Positions 1-11,061 of a stretch of 64,000 nucleotides of DNA are shown here, one piece after another; the first letter of the stretch is position 1; each line of letters begins with the position of its first letter. The translations under genes and the position numbers were made by a program. The notes below the pieces were generated by a model. That model ran no database searches and was not told the DNA's origin. It was given only the letters and a program-made list of their open reading frames with translations. Location of the stretch: positions 1-64,000 of the forward strand of contig JAQGNE010000015.1 in the NCBI GenBank assembly GCA_028291985.1. Direction: 5' to 3'. Origin of the DNA: Polaromonas sp. (GTDB lineage: Bacteria; Pseudomonadota; Gammaproteobacteria; Burkholderiales; Burkholderiaceae_C).

Positions 1-968
1 TGCAACGGGATGTCATGCAGGCGTGCAAGCGCCTCTACCTGAACACGGCTCAGCGGCGCGAAAAAACCGGCAATGGCAGCGTGCGCCGCGTTGCCAAACC
101 AGGCATCGCCACCGGCGGTTGCAAAGCCTGCTGCTCCGCACAGGCGCGCTGCAAAATGCGGCTCCAGTGCGGCAACTGCAACCCGGCCATCAAGGCACGG
201 ATAGATGCGGTAACCGGCATGGCCACCGCCGACTGCCGCTCCGGCGGTGGTCAGCCCCCACGCTCTGGGCAGCGCGAGGTACGCCGCGGCGGAAGACAAC
301 GCCACTTCAAGATAGATGCCGGCCTCTGCAGGTGCCGTGCTGCCGTCTGGCATGCGGCTTGCCATTTTGTGCAAAGTGGCTTTCAGGACTGCTTCGCTTG
401 CCATCAATGAGCCACCCATATCTGCATAAAGCGTGGCCGGCAAATCGAGGCCGGTGATCAGGTCATGCTCGGCCAGATAAGTGACGTCGTGGCCAGGCTC
501 TTCTGCCCGTGCATCCGGCGCGCCCACAATCGCGACCTGGCTCAGCGCGGGGTAGCGCTTATGCAAGGCAGCCCAATCAAGGCCGAGCTTTTTCAGCGCA
601 GACGGGCGAAACGAGGTGATGACCACATCGGCATGCGCGAGCTCCTGATGCAGTATCTGTCGCCCGGCGTCGGTTTTCAGATCTGCGGCCACCCTGCGTA
701 TGCCCGCATGAAGCGCCGCATACGCTTGCGGGCTGTATGCGCTCATCGGATCGCCGGACGCTGCCGTGCCCGCTGGTGCCGGCGGCAGGGGCTCCAGTTT
801 GACGCAACTGGCGCCCATGTCGCGGCATCGCATCAGGGCTGCGGGGCCCGGCAGGTTGAGTGCCAGGCTCAAGACCCGCACACCGTGAAGGCAGAGCAGG
901 GCAGACGGGTTTTGACTGCCTTCAGGTGCTGGTGGTTGCAGCGACGCGTCGCGGTTGGCAGAGGTCAT
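1..968 (-). CDS. CaiB/BaiF-type (family III) CoA-transferase, C-terminus cut by window edge
   Basis: The reverse strand is open from an ATG at 968 to the left edge, about 322 codons without a stop. The translation shows a family III CoA-transferase fold: an N-terminal LCLHGVRVLSLALNLPGP segment, a GASCVKLEP strand, an ADVVITSFRPSALKKLGLDW helix-strand unit, and a later GHAGYRIYPCLDGRVAVAALE stretch. Such enzymes move CoA between acyl acids; the substrate cannot be read from sequence. Its place beside pobA and the benzoyl-CoA genes suggests an aromatic or dicarboxylic CoA thioester, which is inference. No convincing ribosome binding site precedes 968, and a copy of the dispersed repeat begins immediately upstream, so the true start could be further in. 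Confidence 0.75.
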   Translation of the reverse strand, partial: MTSANRDASLQPPAPEGSQNPSALLCLHGVRVLSLALNLPGPAALMRCRDMGASCVKLEPLPPAPAGTAASGDPMSAYSPQAYAALHAGIRRVAADLKTDAGRQILHQELAHADVVITSFRPSALKKLGLDWAALHKRYPALSQVAIVGAPDARAEEPGHDVTYLAEHDLITGLDLPATLYADMGGSLMASEAVLKATLHKMASRMPDGSTAPAEAGIYLEVALSSAAAYLALPRAWGLTTAGAAVGGGHAGYRIYPCLDGRVAVAALEPHFAARLCGAAGFATAGGDAWFGNAAHAAIAGFFAPLSRVQVEALARLHDIPL

Positions 969-1027
969 TTGCTATAAAGGTGATAGCTACTACCCATCGT
1001 ATCTACTGGGGTACAGCCATTATTTAC
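969..1027 (+). repeat. Dispersed 55-bp element, copy A (intergenic)
   Basis: GCTA at 971, ATAGCT at 983, then 19 bases and GGGGTA, following the fixed spacing shared by ten other copies in this window. It abuts the start codon of the CoA-transferase gene and therefore occupies its 5' untranslated/promoter region, between that gene and the 3' end of pobA. The GGGCTA block is degenerate here. Confidence 0.7.
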
Positions 1028-1068
1028 TTAAATTTCCCTAAAGGCGGTCAGAACCTTCTCGCAAACGC

Positions 1069-3238
<2,170 letters not shown>

Positions 3239-3713
3239 CGGTAAGCCGGAGCGATTTGCGTATGCGCTTGGACCAGCGCCCGTGAGCAGCTGAGCCCAGC
3301 ACAGCAACAGCACGTCGTGTGGGCTATTACGTTCACGGTCATCGTTGGTAGCGGCGTGCAGCGTCAGTTGGTATTGGCGCTTTGGACATGCCAGCGCTGG
3401 CGCAGACTGCTAGCCAGACGAGACGATGAATGCAGAGCAACAGGCCAAGTTGATACGTATTGATGAACGTCTTGTCTAAGCAGTGCCGACCGGTTTTGGG
3501 GCCGGTGCGCAAGGCGTTGACAGGCACGCCAGGCACGCTCTTGCTGCTTGGTGACCCGGGCGACGGCACGCACCCCAATGAGGCCGGGCATGCGGCGAAC
3601 AGGGATACGGTGGCGGCTTGGATAGGCGGCGCAAGCATGTCAGCAGGCCGCCATCTTGAGGCACGCTTTTCAGGTGGTTTCAGCTTGCGCCGCTGCGTCA
3701 AGCCTGACGATAT
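3239..3713. other. Intergenic stretch without a supported gene
   Basis: About 470 bp between convergent pobR and the last ABC transporter gene. Open frames exist on both strands, but none has a recognisable product, a ribosome binding site or family resemblance. No copy of the dispersed repeat and no clear terminator was seen. Confidence 0.5.
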
Positions 3714-4424
3714 TCAGACACCCAGGTACTGCGAAAGCAGCGCAGGGTCACCACGCAATTCGTCTGAACTGCCTTCGAACACCACCTGGCCCTTTACCAG
3801 GATCACATTGCGGTCGGTGATCTGGGTCACGTGCTTCCAGTTCTTGTCGACGATGACGCTGCTGATGCCGGTTTGCCGGATCAGGCTGCAAATGCGCCAG
3901 ATGTCACGGGCAATCAGCGGCGCAAGGCCTTCTGTGGCTTCATCCAGGATCAGCACATCCGGGTTGGTCATCAGCGCGCGACCAATGGTCAGCATCTGCT
4001 GCTCTCCGCCGCTCAGTTGCTGGCCGCCATGACCAAGCCGCTCCTTCAGGCGCGGAAAGGTGTCCAGCACGCGCTCATAAGTCCAGTCGCGCTGGCCGCG
4101 CGTGCCGGCGCGAGCAGCCATCTTCAGGTTTTCGGTGACGTTCAGGTTGCCGAAGATGCCGCGTCCCTCGGGCACATAAGCCACACCCTGCCGGGCGATC
4201 ATGTAGGGCGCTGCGCCTGTCAGGTCACGGCCGGCGATCGTCACCGAACCGGAGCGCGGCTTGACCAGGCCCATCAGGCTTTTCAGCAGGGTGGTTTTTC
4301 CCATGCCGTTACGGCCCATCAGGCCGACGGTTTCGCCGCGGCCTACCGAAAAGTCGATGCCGCGCAGGATATGGCTGGCACCATAGTAGGTGTTGATGCC
4401 GCGAGCGTCGATCAGCGGGTCCAT
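3714..4424 (-). CDS. livF: ABC transporter ATP-binding protein, LivF type
   Basis: Second ATPase of a branched-chain-amino-acid-type importer. The 236-residue product has Walker A GRNGMGKTT at about 37-45, the signature LSGGEQQM, Walker B VLILDEA and the LivF hallmark ATEGLAP. The ATG at 4424 is chosen because the family begins close to LIDARGINTYYG; an upstream extension to 4532 is unlike LivF. It lies 61 bp after livG and is the last gene of the transporter cluster. The context beside benzoate-CoA ligase suggests uptake of benzoate or a related aromatic acid rather than an amino acid; this is inference. Confidence 0.93.
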   Translation of the reverse strand: MDPLIDARGINTYYGASHILRGIDFSVGRGETVGLMGRNGMGKTTLLKSLMGLVKPRSGSVTIAGRDLTGAAPYMIARQGVAYVPEGRGIFGNLNVTENLKMAARAGTRGQRDWTYERVLDTFPRLKERLGHGGQQLSGGEQQMLTIGRALMTNPDVLILDEATEGLAPLIARDIWRICSLIRQTGISSVIVDKNWKHVTQITDRNVILVKGQVVFEGSSDELRGDPALLSQYLGV

Positions 4425-4485
4425 GGTCAGCAATCTTTCACCGAAGGGGTAGCGCTGCTCTGATGGCGCAGCGCTTGATCGGCCG

Positions 4486-5262
4486 TCAATGCGCGTCTCC
4501 CAGGTAGGCGGACTGCACGCCTGCATCTGCACGGACCTGCTGCGGCGTGCCGCTGGCGATCACCTGGCCATTGACCATCACCGTCAACTGGTCAGCCAGG
4601 GTAAAGACCGCATCCATGTCATGCTCGACCAGCAGGATGGCATGGTCCTTCTTGATGGCCAATAGCAGCTGCACCATGCGTTCGGCCTCGACCACGCCCA
4701 TGCCCGCAAGCGGTTCGTCAAGCAACAGCACCTGCGGCTCGGTGGCAAGGCTCATGGCAATTTCGAGCTGGCGCTGCTCGCCGTGGCTGATGGTGCCGGC
4801 CACGTTTGCGGTGCGATTCTTCAAGCCGGAAAGCTCTATAGCCCTTTCCGCCCGAGCGTTTGTAGCTATGAAGTTACTAGCACTGCTCAACCATCGCGCG
4901 GCTTGCGGTTGACGTGACTGTGCGGCCAGACGAACGTTTTCCCAGACGGTGAAGGGCAGAAAAATATTGGTTTTCTGGTAGCTGCGCCCCAGGCCCTGCC
5001 TGGAAATGGCTTCCGGGCTGTGGCCCGTCACATCCTCGCCGCCCAGCGTGACCGAACCCGATGTCGGCGGCAAATCACCCGACAGCAGATGGGTCAGCGT
5101 GGACTTGCCGGCACCGTTGGGGCCGATCACGGCATGTATGTGGTTGCGCCAGAGTTCGACGGACACATCGTTCACCGCAGCCAGCCCGCCGAAACGCTTG
5201 GTCAGGTGCGTGGCTGACAGCAAGGATTGGCCCGCGGGCGCGGCCGGTGATGGCTTATTCAT
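4486..5262 (-). CDS. livG: ABC transporter ATP-binding protein, LivG type
   Basis: 258 residues with Walker A GPNGAGKST (about 47-55), signature SHGEQRQLE, Walker B VLLLDEP and the LivG-type MNGQVIASGTP near the end. The ATG at 5262 overlaps the TAA of livM (ATGAATAA) and has a purine-rich GGTGAAGG before it; a GTG at 5271 is an alternative. Residues about 127-144 are encoded by a copy of the dispersed 55-bp element, in the helical region between Walker A and the signature where LivG proteins vary; the frame is intact and the motifs untouched. Translational coupling with livM is likely. Confidence 0.93.
   Translation of the reverse strand: MNKPSPAAPAGQSLLSATHLTKRFGGLAAVNDVSVELWRNHIHAVIGPNGAGKSTLTHLLSGDLPPTSGSVTLGGEDVTGHSPEAISRQGLGRSYQKTNIFLPFTVWENVRLAAQSRQPQAARWLSSASNFIATNARAERAIELSGLKNRTANVAGTISHGEQRQLEIAMSLATEPQVLLLDEPLAGMGVVEAERMVQLLLAIKKDHAILLVEHDMDAVFTLADQLTVMVNGQVIASGTPQQVRADAGVQSAYLGDAH
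4829..4883 (-). repeat. Dispersed 55-bp element, copy B (inside livG, sense)
   Basis: On the minus strand: GCTA (starting at 4881), 8 bases, ATAGCT, 19 bases, GGGCTA, then TAGAGC. Same orientation as livG. It encodes ASNFIATNARAERAIEL, which aligns in frame with the peptide made by copy J in urc4. Confidence 0.88.
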
Positions 5263-6277
5263 CGCCTTCACCTGGTTGGGGGCCGCGCCGCGTCACGCGC
5301 TCGGCCAGGCCAAGGATGCCGCGCGGCGCAAACGTGACAAGCAGCACGATGAAAAGCCCCATCCACAACTGCCAGTGCTTGCCCAGGTTGACGCTTCCCA
5401 CCTGCGGCAGGTCTTTAAACACATGCAGCAGATATTCGAAGGCAAATGCACCCACGATAGCGCCGGCAAAGTTACCCATGCCACCCAGAATGACCATCAT
5501 GATCGCGTGCGCGCTCATGTGAAAACCCATCAGCTCGGGGTTGACGTAGCCGGTTTGCGCGCCCCACAAGTAGCCGGCAAGCCCCGCCAGCGCACCCGCC
5601 AGCGTGAAGGCAGCCAGCTTGTAGCCAAAGACGCCATAGCCCATGGCCCGCATGCGGTGTTCATTCACGCGTATGCCGGCCAGCGTGCGGCCAAAGGGGC
5701 TCCACAACAGGCGGCGCAAAAAAGCGTAGACCAGCACCAGTGCGCCCAGCGTCAGGTAGTACATCGTGCGCTTGTTGTCCAGGTCAAGCAGCACCCAGCC
5801 GCCCAACGCCACGCTGGGCTTGAAGTTGATGTAAAGCCCGTCCGAACCGCCCAGCGCGCGGTTGTCAAAAAACAGAAAAAACACCATCTGCGCAAACGCC
5901 ATGGTCACCATGATGAAGTAGATGCCATGCGTGCGAACAACAAAGAAACCGATCACCAGCGCTGCCAGTCCGGAGGCCAGCACGGCGGCCGGAAGTGTCC
6001 ACCACAAGCTGGCAGCCTCACCTTGCGGCATTAAAAAAGCCAGCGCGTAGCCAGCCAGACCGAAATAGGCAGCATGCCCCAGCGACACAAGACCGGTGAC
6101 GCCTTGCAGCAGGTCTAGGCTCATCGCAAAGATCGCCATGATCATCATACGGGTGACCATCTGCGTGTAGAAGTCGGTACCGACAAACGGAAACGCGACC
6201 AATGCGACAAGGGCCAGACCAAGCGCGACCTGAACGCCGCGCGGCAACAGCTCAAGATGTGCCTTGGCGGTGCTCAT
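5255..6277 (-). CDS. livM: ABC transporter permease, LivM type
   Basis: 340-residue membrane protein from the ATG at 6277 (MSTAKAH). It carries the LivM core MAIFAMSLDLLQGVTGLVSLGHAA, about eight to ten hydrophobic segments, the conserved cytoplasmic RVNEHRMRAMGY loop that contacts the ATPase, and GGMGNFAGAIVGA near the C-terminus. The reading frame continues upstream to 6439, but that extension would overlap livH and lacks family resemblance. It pairs with livH as the inner-membrane channel; the stop overlaps the livG start. Confidence 0.93.
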   Translation of the reverse strand: MSTAKAHLELLPRGVQVALGLALVALVAFPFVGTDFYTQMVTRMMIMAIFAMSLDLLQGVTGLVSLGHAAYFGLAGYALAFLMPQGEAASLWWTLPAAVLASGLAALVIGFFVVRTHGIYFIMVTMAFAQMVFFLFFDNRALGGSDGLYINFKPSVALGGWVLLDLDNKRTMYYLTLGALVLVYAFLRRLLWSPFGRTLAGIRVNEHRMRAMGYGVFGYKLAAFTLAGALAGLAGYLWGAQTGYVNPELMGFHMSAHAIMMVILGGMGNFAGAIVGAFAFEYLLHVFKDLPQVGSVNLGKHWQLWMGLFIVLLVTFAPRGILGLAERVTRRGPQPGEGDE

Positions 6278-6341
6278 GACGCCACGCCCGTGGGCAGCAG
6301 AACTGACGCTGAAACACTGGTAACAGTGGCGGTGCAGGCTG

Positions 6342-7205
6342 TCATTGCTTGAACAGGCCCTCGGGCCTCCACAACAGAACCGCCGCCATGAGCATGTACA
6401 CCAGCATGCCAGAGACAGAGGGTAGCAATACCTTGCCAAAGGTATCGACCAGGCCTACCAACAGTGCGGCAATCAGCGCACCGCGCACCGAGCCGATACC
6501 GCCGATCACCACCACCACAAAACACATGATGAGCACCTGTGAGCCCATGTTGGGATACACACTGGCAATTGGCGCGGCAATCATGCCGGCAATGGCCGCC
6601 AGGCCAACGCCCAGCGCAAACACCACGGCATGTATGAGCTTGATATTGACGCCGAGCGATTCGGCCATGTCACGGTTGAAAGCGCCAGCACGGATCTTCA
6701 TACCAAGGCGGGTTTTGGATATCAACAGGTAGAGCCCGAGTGCCAGCGCAACACAGACCCCTGACATGAAGAGCCGGTAGACCGGATAGGACAGGTTGTC
6801 GGTAAGCGGAATCGAAGCGCTCAAAATTGCCGGGATGGTGACGCCATGCACATCGTCGCCCCATAGGATGGAGCGAACCTCTTCAAAGATATAGATCAGC
6901 CCGAAGGTCAGCAGCACTTGGTCCAGGTGATCACGCCGGTAGAAATGGCGAAAAAGCAACCATTCCAGCGCAAGCCCGAACAACACCGCCAGTACCACGC
7001 CCACCAGAATCGCCAGACTCAGGCTGCCAAACGCGGTGCTCAGTGACCAGGCCAGGTAGGCGCCCAGCATGTAGAAGCTGCCATGCGCCAGGTTCACAAC
7101 GCCCATGATGCCGAAAATCAGCGTCAGGCCGGCTGCCAGCATGAACAGCAGCAACCCGTACTGAACGCTGTTGAGCAACTGGATAAGGAAATTGGCGAGA
7201 TCCAT
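6342..7205 (-). CDS. livH: ABC transporter permease, LivH type
   Basis: 287 residues, highly hydrophobic. Signature segments: QYGLLLFMLAAGLTLIFGIMGVVNLAHG near the N-terminus, the cytoplasmic KTRLGMKIRAGAFNRDMAESLG coupling loop, and GGIGSVRGALIAALLVG. The ATG at 7205 fits the family start (MDLANFLIQ). It follows the substrate-binding-protein gene, with a 161-bp gap that contains a stable hairpin, so permease and ATPase genes may be expressed at a lower level than the binding protein. Confidence 0.95.
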   Translation of the reverse strand: MDLANFLIQLLNSVQYGLLLFMLAAGLTLIFGIMGVVNLAHGSFYMLGAYLAWSLSTAFGSLSLAILVGVVLAVLFGLALEWLLFRHFYRRDHLDQVLLTFGLIYIFEEVRSILWGDDVHGVTIPAILSASIPLTDNLSYPVYRLFMSGVCVALALGLYLLISKTRLGMKIRAGAFNRDMAESLGVNIKLIHAVVFALGVGLAAIAGMIAAPIASVYPNMGSQVLIMCFVVVVIGGIGSVRGALIAALLVGLVDTFGKVLLPSVSGMLVYMLMAAVLLWRPEGLFKQ

Positions 7206-7274
7206 TGAAGGCGGTGGTGATTCGGGAAGAGGTTGTTATTGCGTGGCCTTCACGCAAGGCCTGTACCCAAAGAA

Positions 7275-7296
7275 CGGGAGGTCCGAGAACCTCCCG
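7275..7296 (-). terminator. Hairpin between binding-protein gene and livH
   Basis: CGGGAGGT and ACCTCCCG form a perfect 8-bp stem with a 6-base loop. There is no T-run, so it is more likely an attenuating or mRNA-stabilising structure after the binding-protein gene than a full intrinsic terminator. Confidence 0.5.
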
Positions 7297-7366
7297 CTGC
7301 ATCTGGACATCGCAAGCCCCGGTTCCAGCCCAGCCGGAAGCTGAATGCAATGATCAACCGTGGAGG

Positions 7367-8554
7367 TCAGGTCATCTTGCAGCCGGCGCCGGAATCGGCC
7401 AATGCCTTGACTGCAACGCCGATGACCTTGTTTTCCTTTTTTTCCACCACCCGCAGGTACATGTCCTGCACCGGGTTGTGCGACTTGCTCATGGTCCATC
7501 TGCCGCGCGGGCTGTCAATGGTTGCGCCTTCCAATGCCTTGTACAGCGCTGGCTTGGCATTGAAGTCGCCCTTGACTGCATTGGCGCCCTGTATCAGCAG
7601 CAGGCCGGTGTCGTAACCCTGCACCGCATACACATCGGGCTGCGCGCGGAACTCCTTTGCATAGGCCAGGCGGAACTGGGTGTTGCGCGGCGTGTTCAGG
7701 GAGTCGCTGTAATGCATGGTGGTAATGATGCCGTCCGCTGCAGGGCCGGCGGCTTCCAGCACGCCTTCGGTCAGGAAGCCGGAGCCGTACAGGGGGATCT
7801 TGTCCTTCAAGCCTGCAGCTGCATAGTCGCGGATGAATTTGGCAGCACCGCCACCGGCGAAAAAGCAGGCCACGGCGTCGGGTTTCAGCGCGGCGATTTC
7901 GGTCAACAGCGCCTGGAACTCCACATTGGGGAAGGGCAGGCCCAGCTCCTTGATGATGGTACCGCCAGCGGCGGTGTAGCTCTCTTTGAAGCCTTCAAAA
8001 GCCTCATCGCCGGCCGCGTACTTCCAGGTGATCCATACCGCTTTTTTGGCCCCACGGTCAAACATGGCCTTGCCCAGCGCGCGTGTCGGTTGCGAGTTGC
8101 TGAACGAGGTGCGGAACACATTGGGTGCGCAAAGTGCGCGGGTGGCTGCGTGCACGCCTGCATTCGGAATCAGGCTCAGCACGCCACTGTCGCGCGCAAC
8201 CTTTTGAATACCCATCTGCACACCGGAGTGCACGGTACCCACCAGCACATCAACCTTGTCGCGCTGTACCAGCTTGCTGGCATTCTCGACGCCCTTGCTA
8301 GGCTCGGATTCGTCATCCACCTTGAAGTATTCGATCTCACGGCCACCAAGTTTGCCGCCTTGCTCATTGATGGCCATGCGAAAGCCGTTTTCAATCGCAA
8401 CGCCCAGCTGCGCGAACGTACCGGTGTAAGGCAGCATGAAGCCCACGCGCACCTTGGCCGACTGCGCGCGTCCGATTTCAGGCAGCAGCAGCCCGGTGGA
8501 TGCGGCACCGATGATGGCAGCGCTGCGGGTCAGTACAAGTCGGCGTGAGGACAT
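7367..8554 (-). CDS. Periplasmic substrate-binding protein of the Liv-type importer
   Basis: 395 residues from the ATG at 8554, with AGGAG seven bases upstream. An N-terminal export signal (SSRRLVLTRSAAIIGAAS, then cleavage near GRAQS; the twin arginine could also suit Tat) precedes a type I periplasmic binding fold: KVRVGFMLPYTGTFAQLG, VDVLVGTVHSG, then a second lobe with KPDAVACFFAG and YDTGLLLIQGANA. It captures the ligand for the livHMGF-like permease encoded downstream. The ligand is not legible; the neighbouring ligase and box genes favour benzoate or a substituted benzoate. Confidence 0.92.
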   Translation of the reverse strand: MSSRRLVLTRSAAIIGAASTGLLLPEIGRAQSAKVRVGFMLPYTGTFAQLGVAIENGFRMAINEQGGKLGGREIEYFKVDDESEPSKGVENASKLVQRDKVDVLVGTVHSGVQMGIQKVARDSGVLSLIPNAGVHAATRALCAPNVFRTSFSNSQPTRALGKAMFDRGAKKAVWITWKYAAGDEAFEGFKESYTAAGGTIIKELGLPFPNVEFQALLTEIAALKPDAVACFFAGGGAAKFIRDYAAAGLKDKIPLYGSGFLTEGVLEAAGPAADGIITTMHYSDSLNTPRNTQFRLAYAKEFRAQPDVYAVQGYDTGLLLIQGANAVKGDFNAKPALYKALEGATIDSPRGRWTMSKSHNPVQDMYLRVVEKKENKVIGVAVKALADSGAGCKMT

Positions 8555-8744
8555 CAAATACTCCTGTGTTGAGACGAAAAAGCACTGCGATGATGGTAAG
8601 CGGCGCCGGGTACGAGGCGGCTAGTGTAAAACCCGAAATTGAAGGCTAAATAGTTTATGTCTGAAGCAATCGGCGTGCCCGATGGTGATCGGCATGCGCT
8701 GAAGCCTGCGGCCGCCCCAAGCTCTGGCCCGGCAGCGCCAGGCA

Positions 8745-10343
8745 TTATTTGCCTTGCCTCAGCTTAAAGCGCTGGATCTTGCCGGTTGCTGTCTTGGGCA
8801 ACTCGGCAACGAACTCGATCCAGCGCGGGTATTTATATGGGGCAAGCTGCTGCCTGACATGGTGTTTCAGCGCCTCGGCGGTTACAGCTTCCCCCGCCTT
8901 GAGCACCACAAAAGCTTTTGGCTTGACCAGCTCGTCAGCATCCTGAGTGCCGATAACTGCGGCTTCCAGCACGCCCGGATGCGTCATCAGGCAGGCTTCG
9001 ACTTCAAACGGCGACACATAGATGCCGCCAACCTTCAGCATGTCGTCGGTGCGCCCGCCATAGGTGTAGTAGCCGTCGGCGCTGCGGGTGTATTTGTCGC
9101 CGCTTTTCGTCCACTCGCCGGCAAAGGTGGCCTTGGTTTTGGCGCGGTTGTTCCAGTACATGATGGCGGCGCTCGGTCCGCTGATCTGCAGCTCGCCGAT
9201 ATCGCCGTCCACGCAGTCCCGTCCGTCGTCGCTTACCACACGTAGCGCATAACCCGGCACGGCCTGGCCGGTGGTGCCGTAGCGCACCTGCCCGGGACGG
9301 TTGCTCAAAAAAATATGCAGCATTTCGGTCGAGCCGATGCCGTCCAAAATTTCGCAGCCATACAGCGCCGTCCAGCGGTTGCCGATGTCTGCGGGCAGCG
9401 CTTCGCCGGCACTGGTGCAAATGCGCAGCTTGAGCTCTGCACGCGAAGGGCGGGCCGGGTCGGCGAGCAGGGCCGCATACAAAGTTGGCACGCCGTAGAA
9501 GATCGTGGGTTGATGGGTTTTGAGGATGCCGAACACGCAGGCCGGGGTAGGGCGCGACGGTAGCAGCACTGTGCTGGCACCCACGCTCATCGGAAAGGTG
9601 AGCGCGTTGCCCAGTCCGTAGGCAAAAAAGAGCTTGGCCGCCGAATACACCACATCGGATTCGGTGATGCCGAGCACGCCCTTGCCATACAGTTCGGCCG
9701 TCTGGATGAGGTGGCTGTGCAGATGTACGGTTCCCTTGGGCACGCCGGTGGAGCCACTGGAATACAGCCAGAAGCAGGCATCATCAGAACAGGTTTCTGC
9801 TACGCTTTCAATAGCTGAAGGTCCATGCAGAATATGGGCTAAAAGCCTATTTTGTAGTGCGTTTTCTTTCGATGGGGGCAAAACGCCTTCACCCGCCACA
9901 ATGACAGTTTTCAGCGTACTGCATGCGCGAATGCCTGCCGACAGCGTGTCCAGCAGTTCCGGGGACGCCACCAGCCCTTGCGCGCGGGAGTCCTGCAGCA
10001 TGAACTCAAAGTCGGGCGCCGTCAGCAGGGTGTTGGCCGCCACCGGCACCACACCTGCCAGAATGCAGCCCAAAAAAACAACCGGCCATTGCGGTGTGTC
10101 CAGCATGGCCAGAAGCACGCGGCTTTCCGGCTGCAAGCCTGCTTCCCGAAGTGCGTTAGCAAACTGGTGCGCCTGCGTTGCCAGTTCGCCGTACGTCAGC
10201 TGGTTGCCAGTGGCTGCATCGATATAGGCCAGCTTGCCGGGCCGGTCTGTATTGCGCGACAGCAAGTCATGGGCGGCGTTGTAGCGGCGCGGAATCGTCA
10301 CGATGGGCGGGCTGGCATTGTGGTCGGCGCTGCTGACGTGCAT
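8745..10343 (-). CDS. bclA: Benzoate-CoA ligase
   Basis: Activates benzoate with ATP and CoA to benzoyl-CoA, the entry step of the box pathway. The 532-residue product is an ANL-superfamily enzyme: P-loop YSSGSTGVPKG, substrate-pocket region AAKLFFAYGLGNALTFP typical of benzoate-CoA ligases, GIGSTEMLHIF, hinge GRTDDMLKVGGIYVSP, and catalytic-lysine motif PKTATGKIQR near the end. The ATG at 10343 fits the family start. Residues about 163-182 are encoded by an antisense copy of the dispersed repeat, in the variable stretch just before the P-loop. It sits 190 bp before the binding-protein gene, probably in one transcription unit with the importer. Confidence 0.95.
   Translation of the reverse strand: MHVSSADHNASPPIVTIPRRYNAAHDLLSRNTDRPGKLAYIDAATGNQLTYGELATQAHQFANALREAGLQPESRVLLAMLDTPQWPVVFLGCILAGVVPVAANTLLTAPDFEFMLQDSRAQGLVASPELLDTLSAGIRACSTLKTVIVAGEGVLPPSKENALQNRLLAHILHGPSAIESVAETCSDDACFWLYSSGSTGVPKGTVHLHSHLIQTAELYGKGVLGITESDVVYSAAKLFFAYGLGNALTFPMSVGASTVLLPSRPTPACVFGILKTHQPTIFYGVPTLYAALLADPARPSRAELKLRICTSAGEALPADIGNRWTALYGCEILDGIGSTEMLHIFLSNRPGQVRYGTTGQAVPGYALRVVSDDGRDCVDGDIGELQISGPSAAIMYWNNRAKTKATFAGEWTKSGDKYTRSADGYYTYGGRTDDMLKVGGIYVSPFEVEACLMTHPGVLEAAVIGTQDADELVKPKAFVVLKAGEAVTAEALKHHVRQQLAPYKYPRWIEFVAELPKTATGKIQRFKLRQGK
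9797..9855 (+). repeat. Dispersed 55-bp element, copy C (inside bclA, antisense)
   Basis: GCTA at 9799, 8 bases, ATAGCT, 19 bases, GGGCTA, then AAAGCCTATTTT, one of the best-conserved copies. It runs opposite to bclA. The bclA strand reads it as LAHILHGPSAIESVA, the same antisense frame that copy K uses in urc4. Confidence 0.9.
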
Positions 10344-10569
10344 GAGGTCTCCGTGTTTTTGTTTTAACGCGTGGTCGCTGGGGTCATCAGAGCGCCATGG
10401 CTCATCGGCTATACGGTGCGCAGGACAGTCGCGACAGATCCGGCTGGAAGGCGCTGGCCGGCCGGCTCGGGCCTACCCAGGTAGCGAGACCAGCCATCCA
10501 CGCAGTAGCGCCGGTTTGCGAAGCACACAGAGCTTGCGGTTGTTTGACTTGCACCGTCAAAGCCACGGT

Positions 10570-11061
10570 TCAAGCCGCATCAGCGCGTTGCGCGGTGGCT
10601 TCAAGCGCCTGCGTCAACCATTGCCGGCACCACTCGGCGCCTTCGGTTTCGGGCATTGTGCCGGTGCTGGCGTCATGGCACCAGACGTCACCGATGCGCT
10701 GCGCACCTAGGTCCTGCAGCCGCTCGTCAAACTTTTTGCCACCAAAGCAGAAGGTCTGCAGGTAGGTGCGGTCGCCCAGCGCCATTACGCCATACCGGAC
10801 ATGACCCAGAAATTGGGGCTGGCTCTCTAGCGATGCATAGAGCGCCCTGGCGTTGTCGGGAACGTCACCCGAGCCATATGTGGACGTGCATATGAGATAT
10901 ACCGCATCCTGCGCTTCTGCCTGGCTGAACACGGATGCGTCAAGATTATCCATCAATGCTATCTCGATGTCGTCCACCAGGTCAGTGCAATCCATCTGTA
11001 TTGCCTGGGCGACGTAGTCTGCGGTACTGGTCATGGTGCCTACCAGAATCTTGAGCTTCAT
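10570..11061 (-). CDS. Flavodoxin-domain protein (MioC-like)
   Basis: 163 residues from the ATG at 11061. It starts KLKILVGTMTSTADYVAQAI, the flavodoxin phosphate-binding loop, followed by YLICTSTYGSGDVPDNA and the FMN-contacting YGVMALGDRTYLQTFC; the length fits MioC-type flavodoxins. Such proteins shuttle single electrons to partner enzymes. It lies between bclA and boxR, transcribed away from boxR. Since the box cluster here lacks an adjacent boxA reductase, a role in electron supply to BoxB is a tempting but unproven inference; MioC-like genes also occur in unrelated settings. Confidence 0.82.
   Translation of the reverse strand: MKLKILVGTMTSTADYVAQAIQMDCTDLVDDIEIALMDNLDASVFSQAEAQDAVYLICTSTYGSGDVPDNARALYASLESQPQFLGHVRYGVMALGDRTYLQTFCFGGKKFDERLQDLGAQRIGDVWCHDASTGTMPETEGAEWCRQWLTQALEATAQRADAA

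Noticed and set aside
5006..6034. 342-codon plus-strand open frame
   Set aside because: Antisense to livM and livG; His/Gln/Arg-rich shadow translation.
7275..7296. Hairpin before livH as a full transcription terminator
   Set aside because: No T-run follows; downstream permease genes must still be expressed, so it was kept only as a structural hairpin.
7205..8548. 447-codon plus-strand open frame
   Set aside because: Antisense to the substrate-binding-protein gene, which has clear family motifs and a signal peptide.
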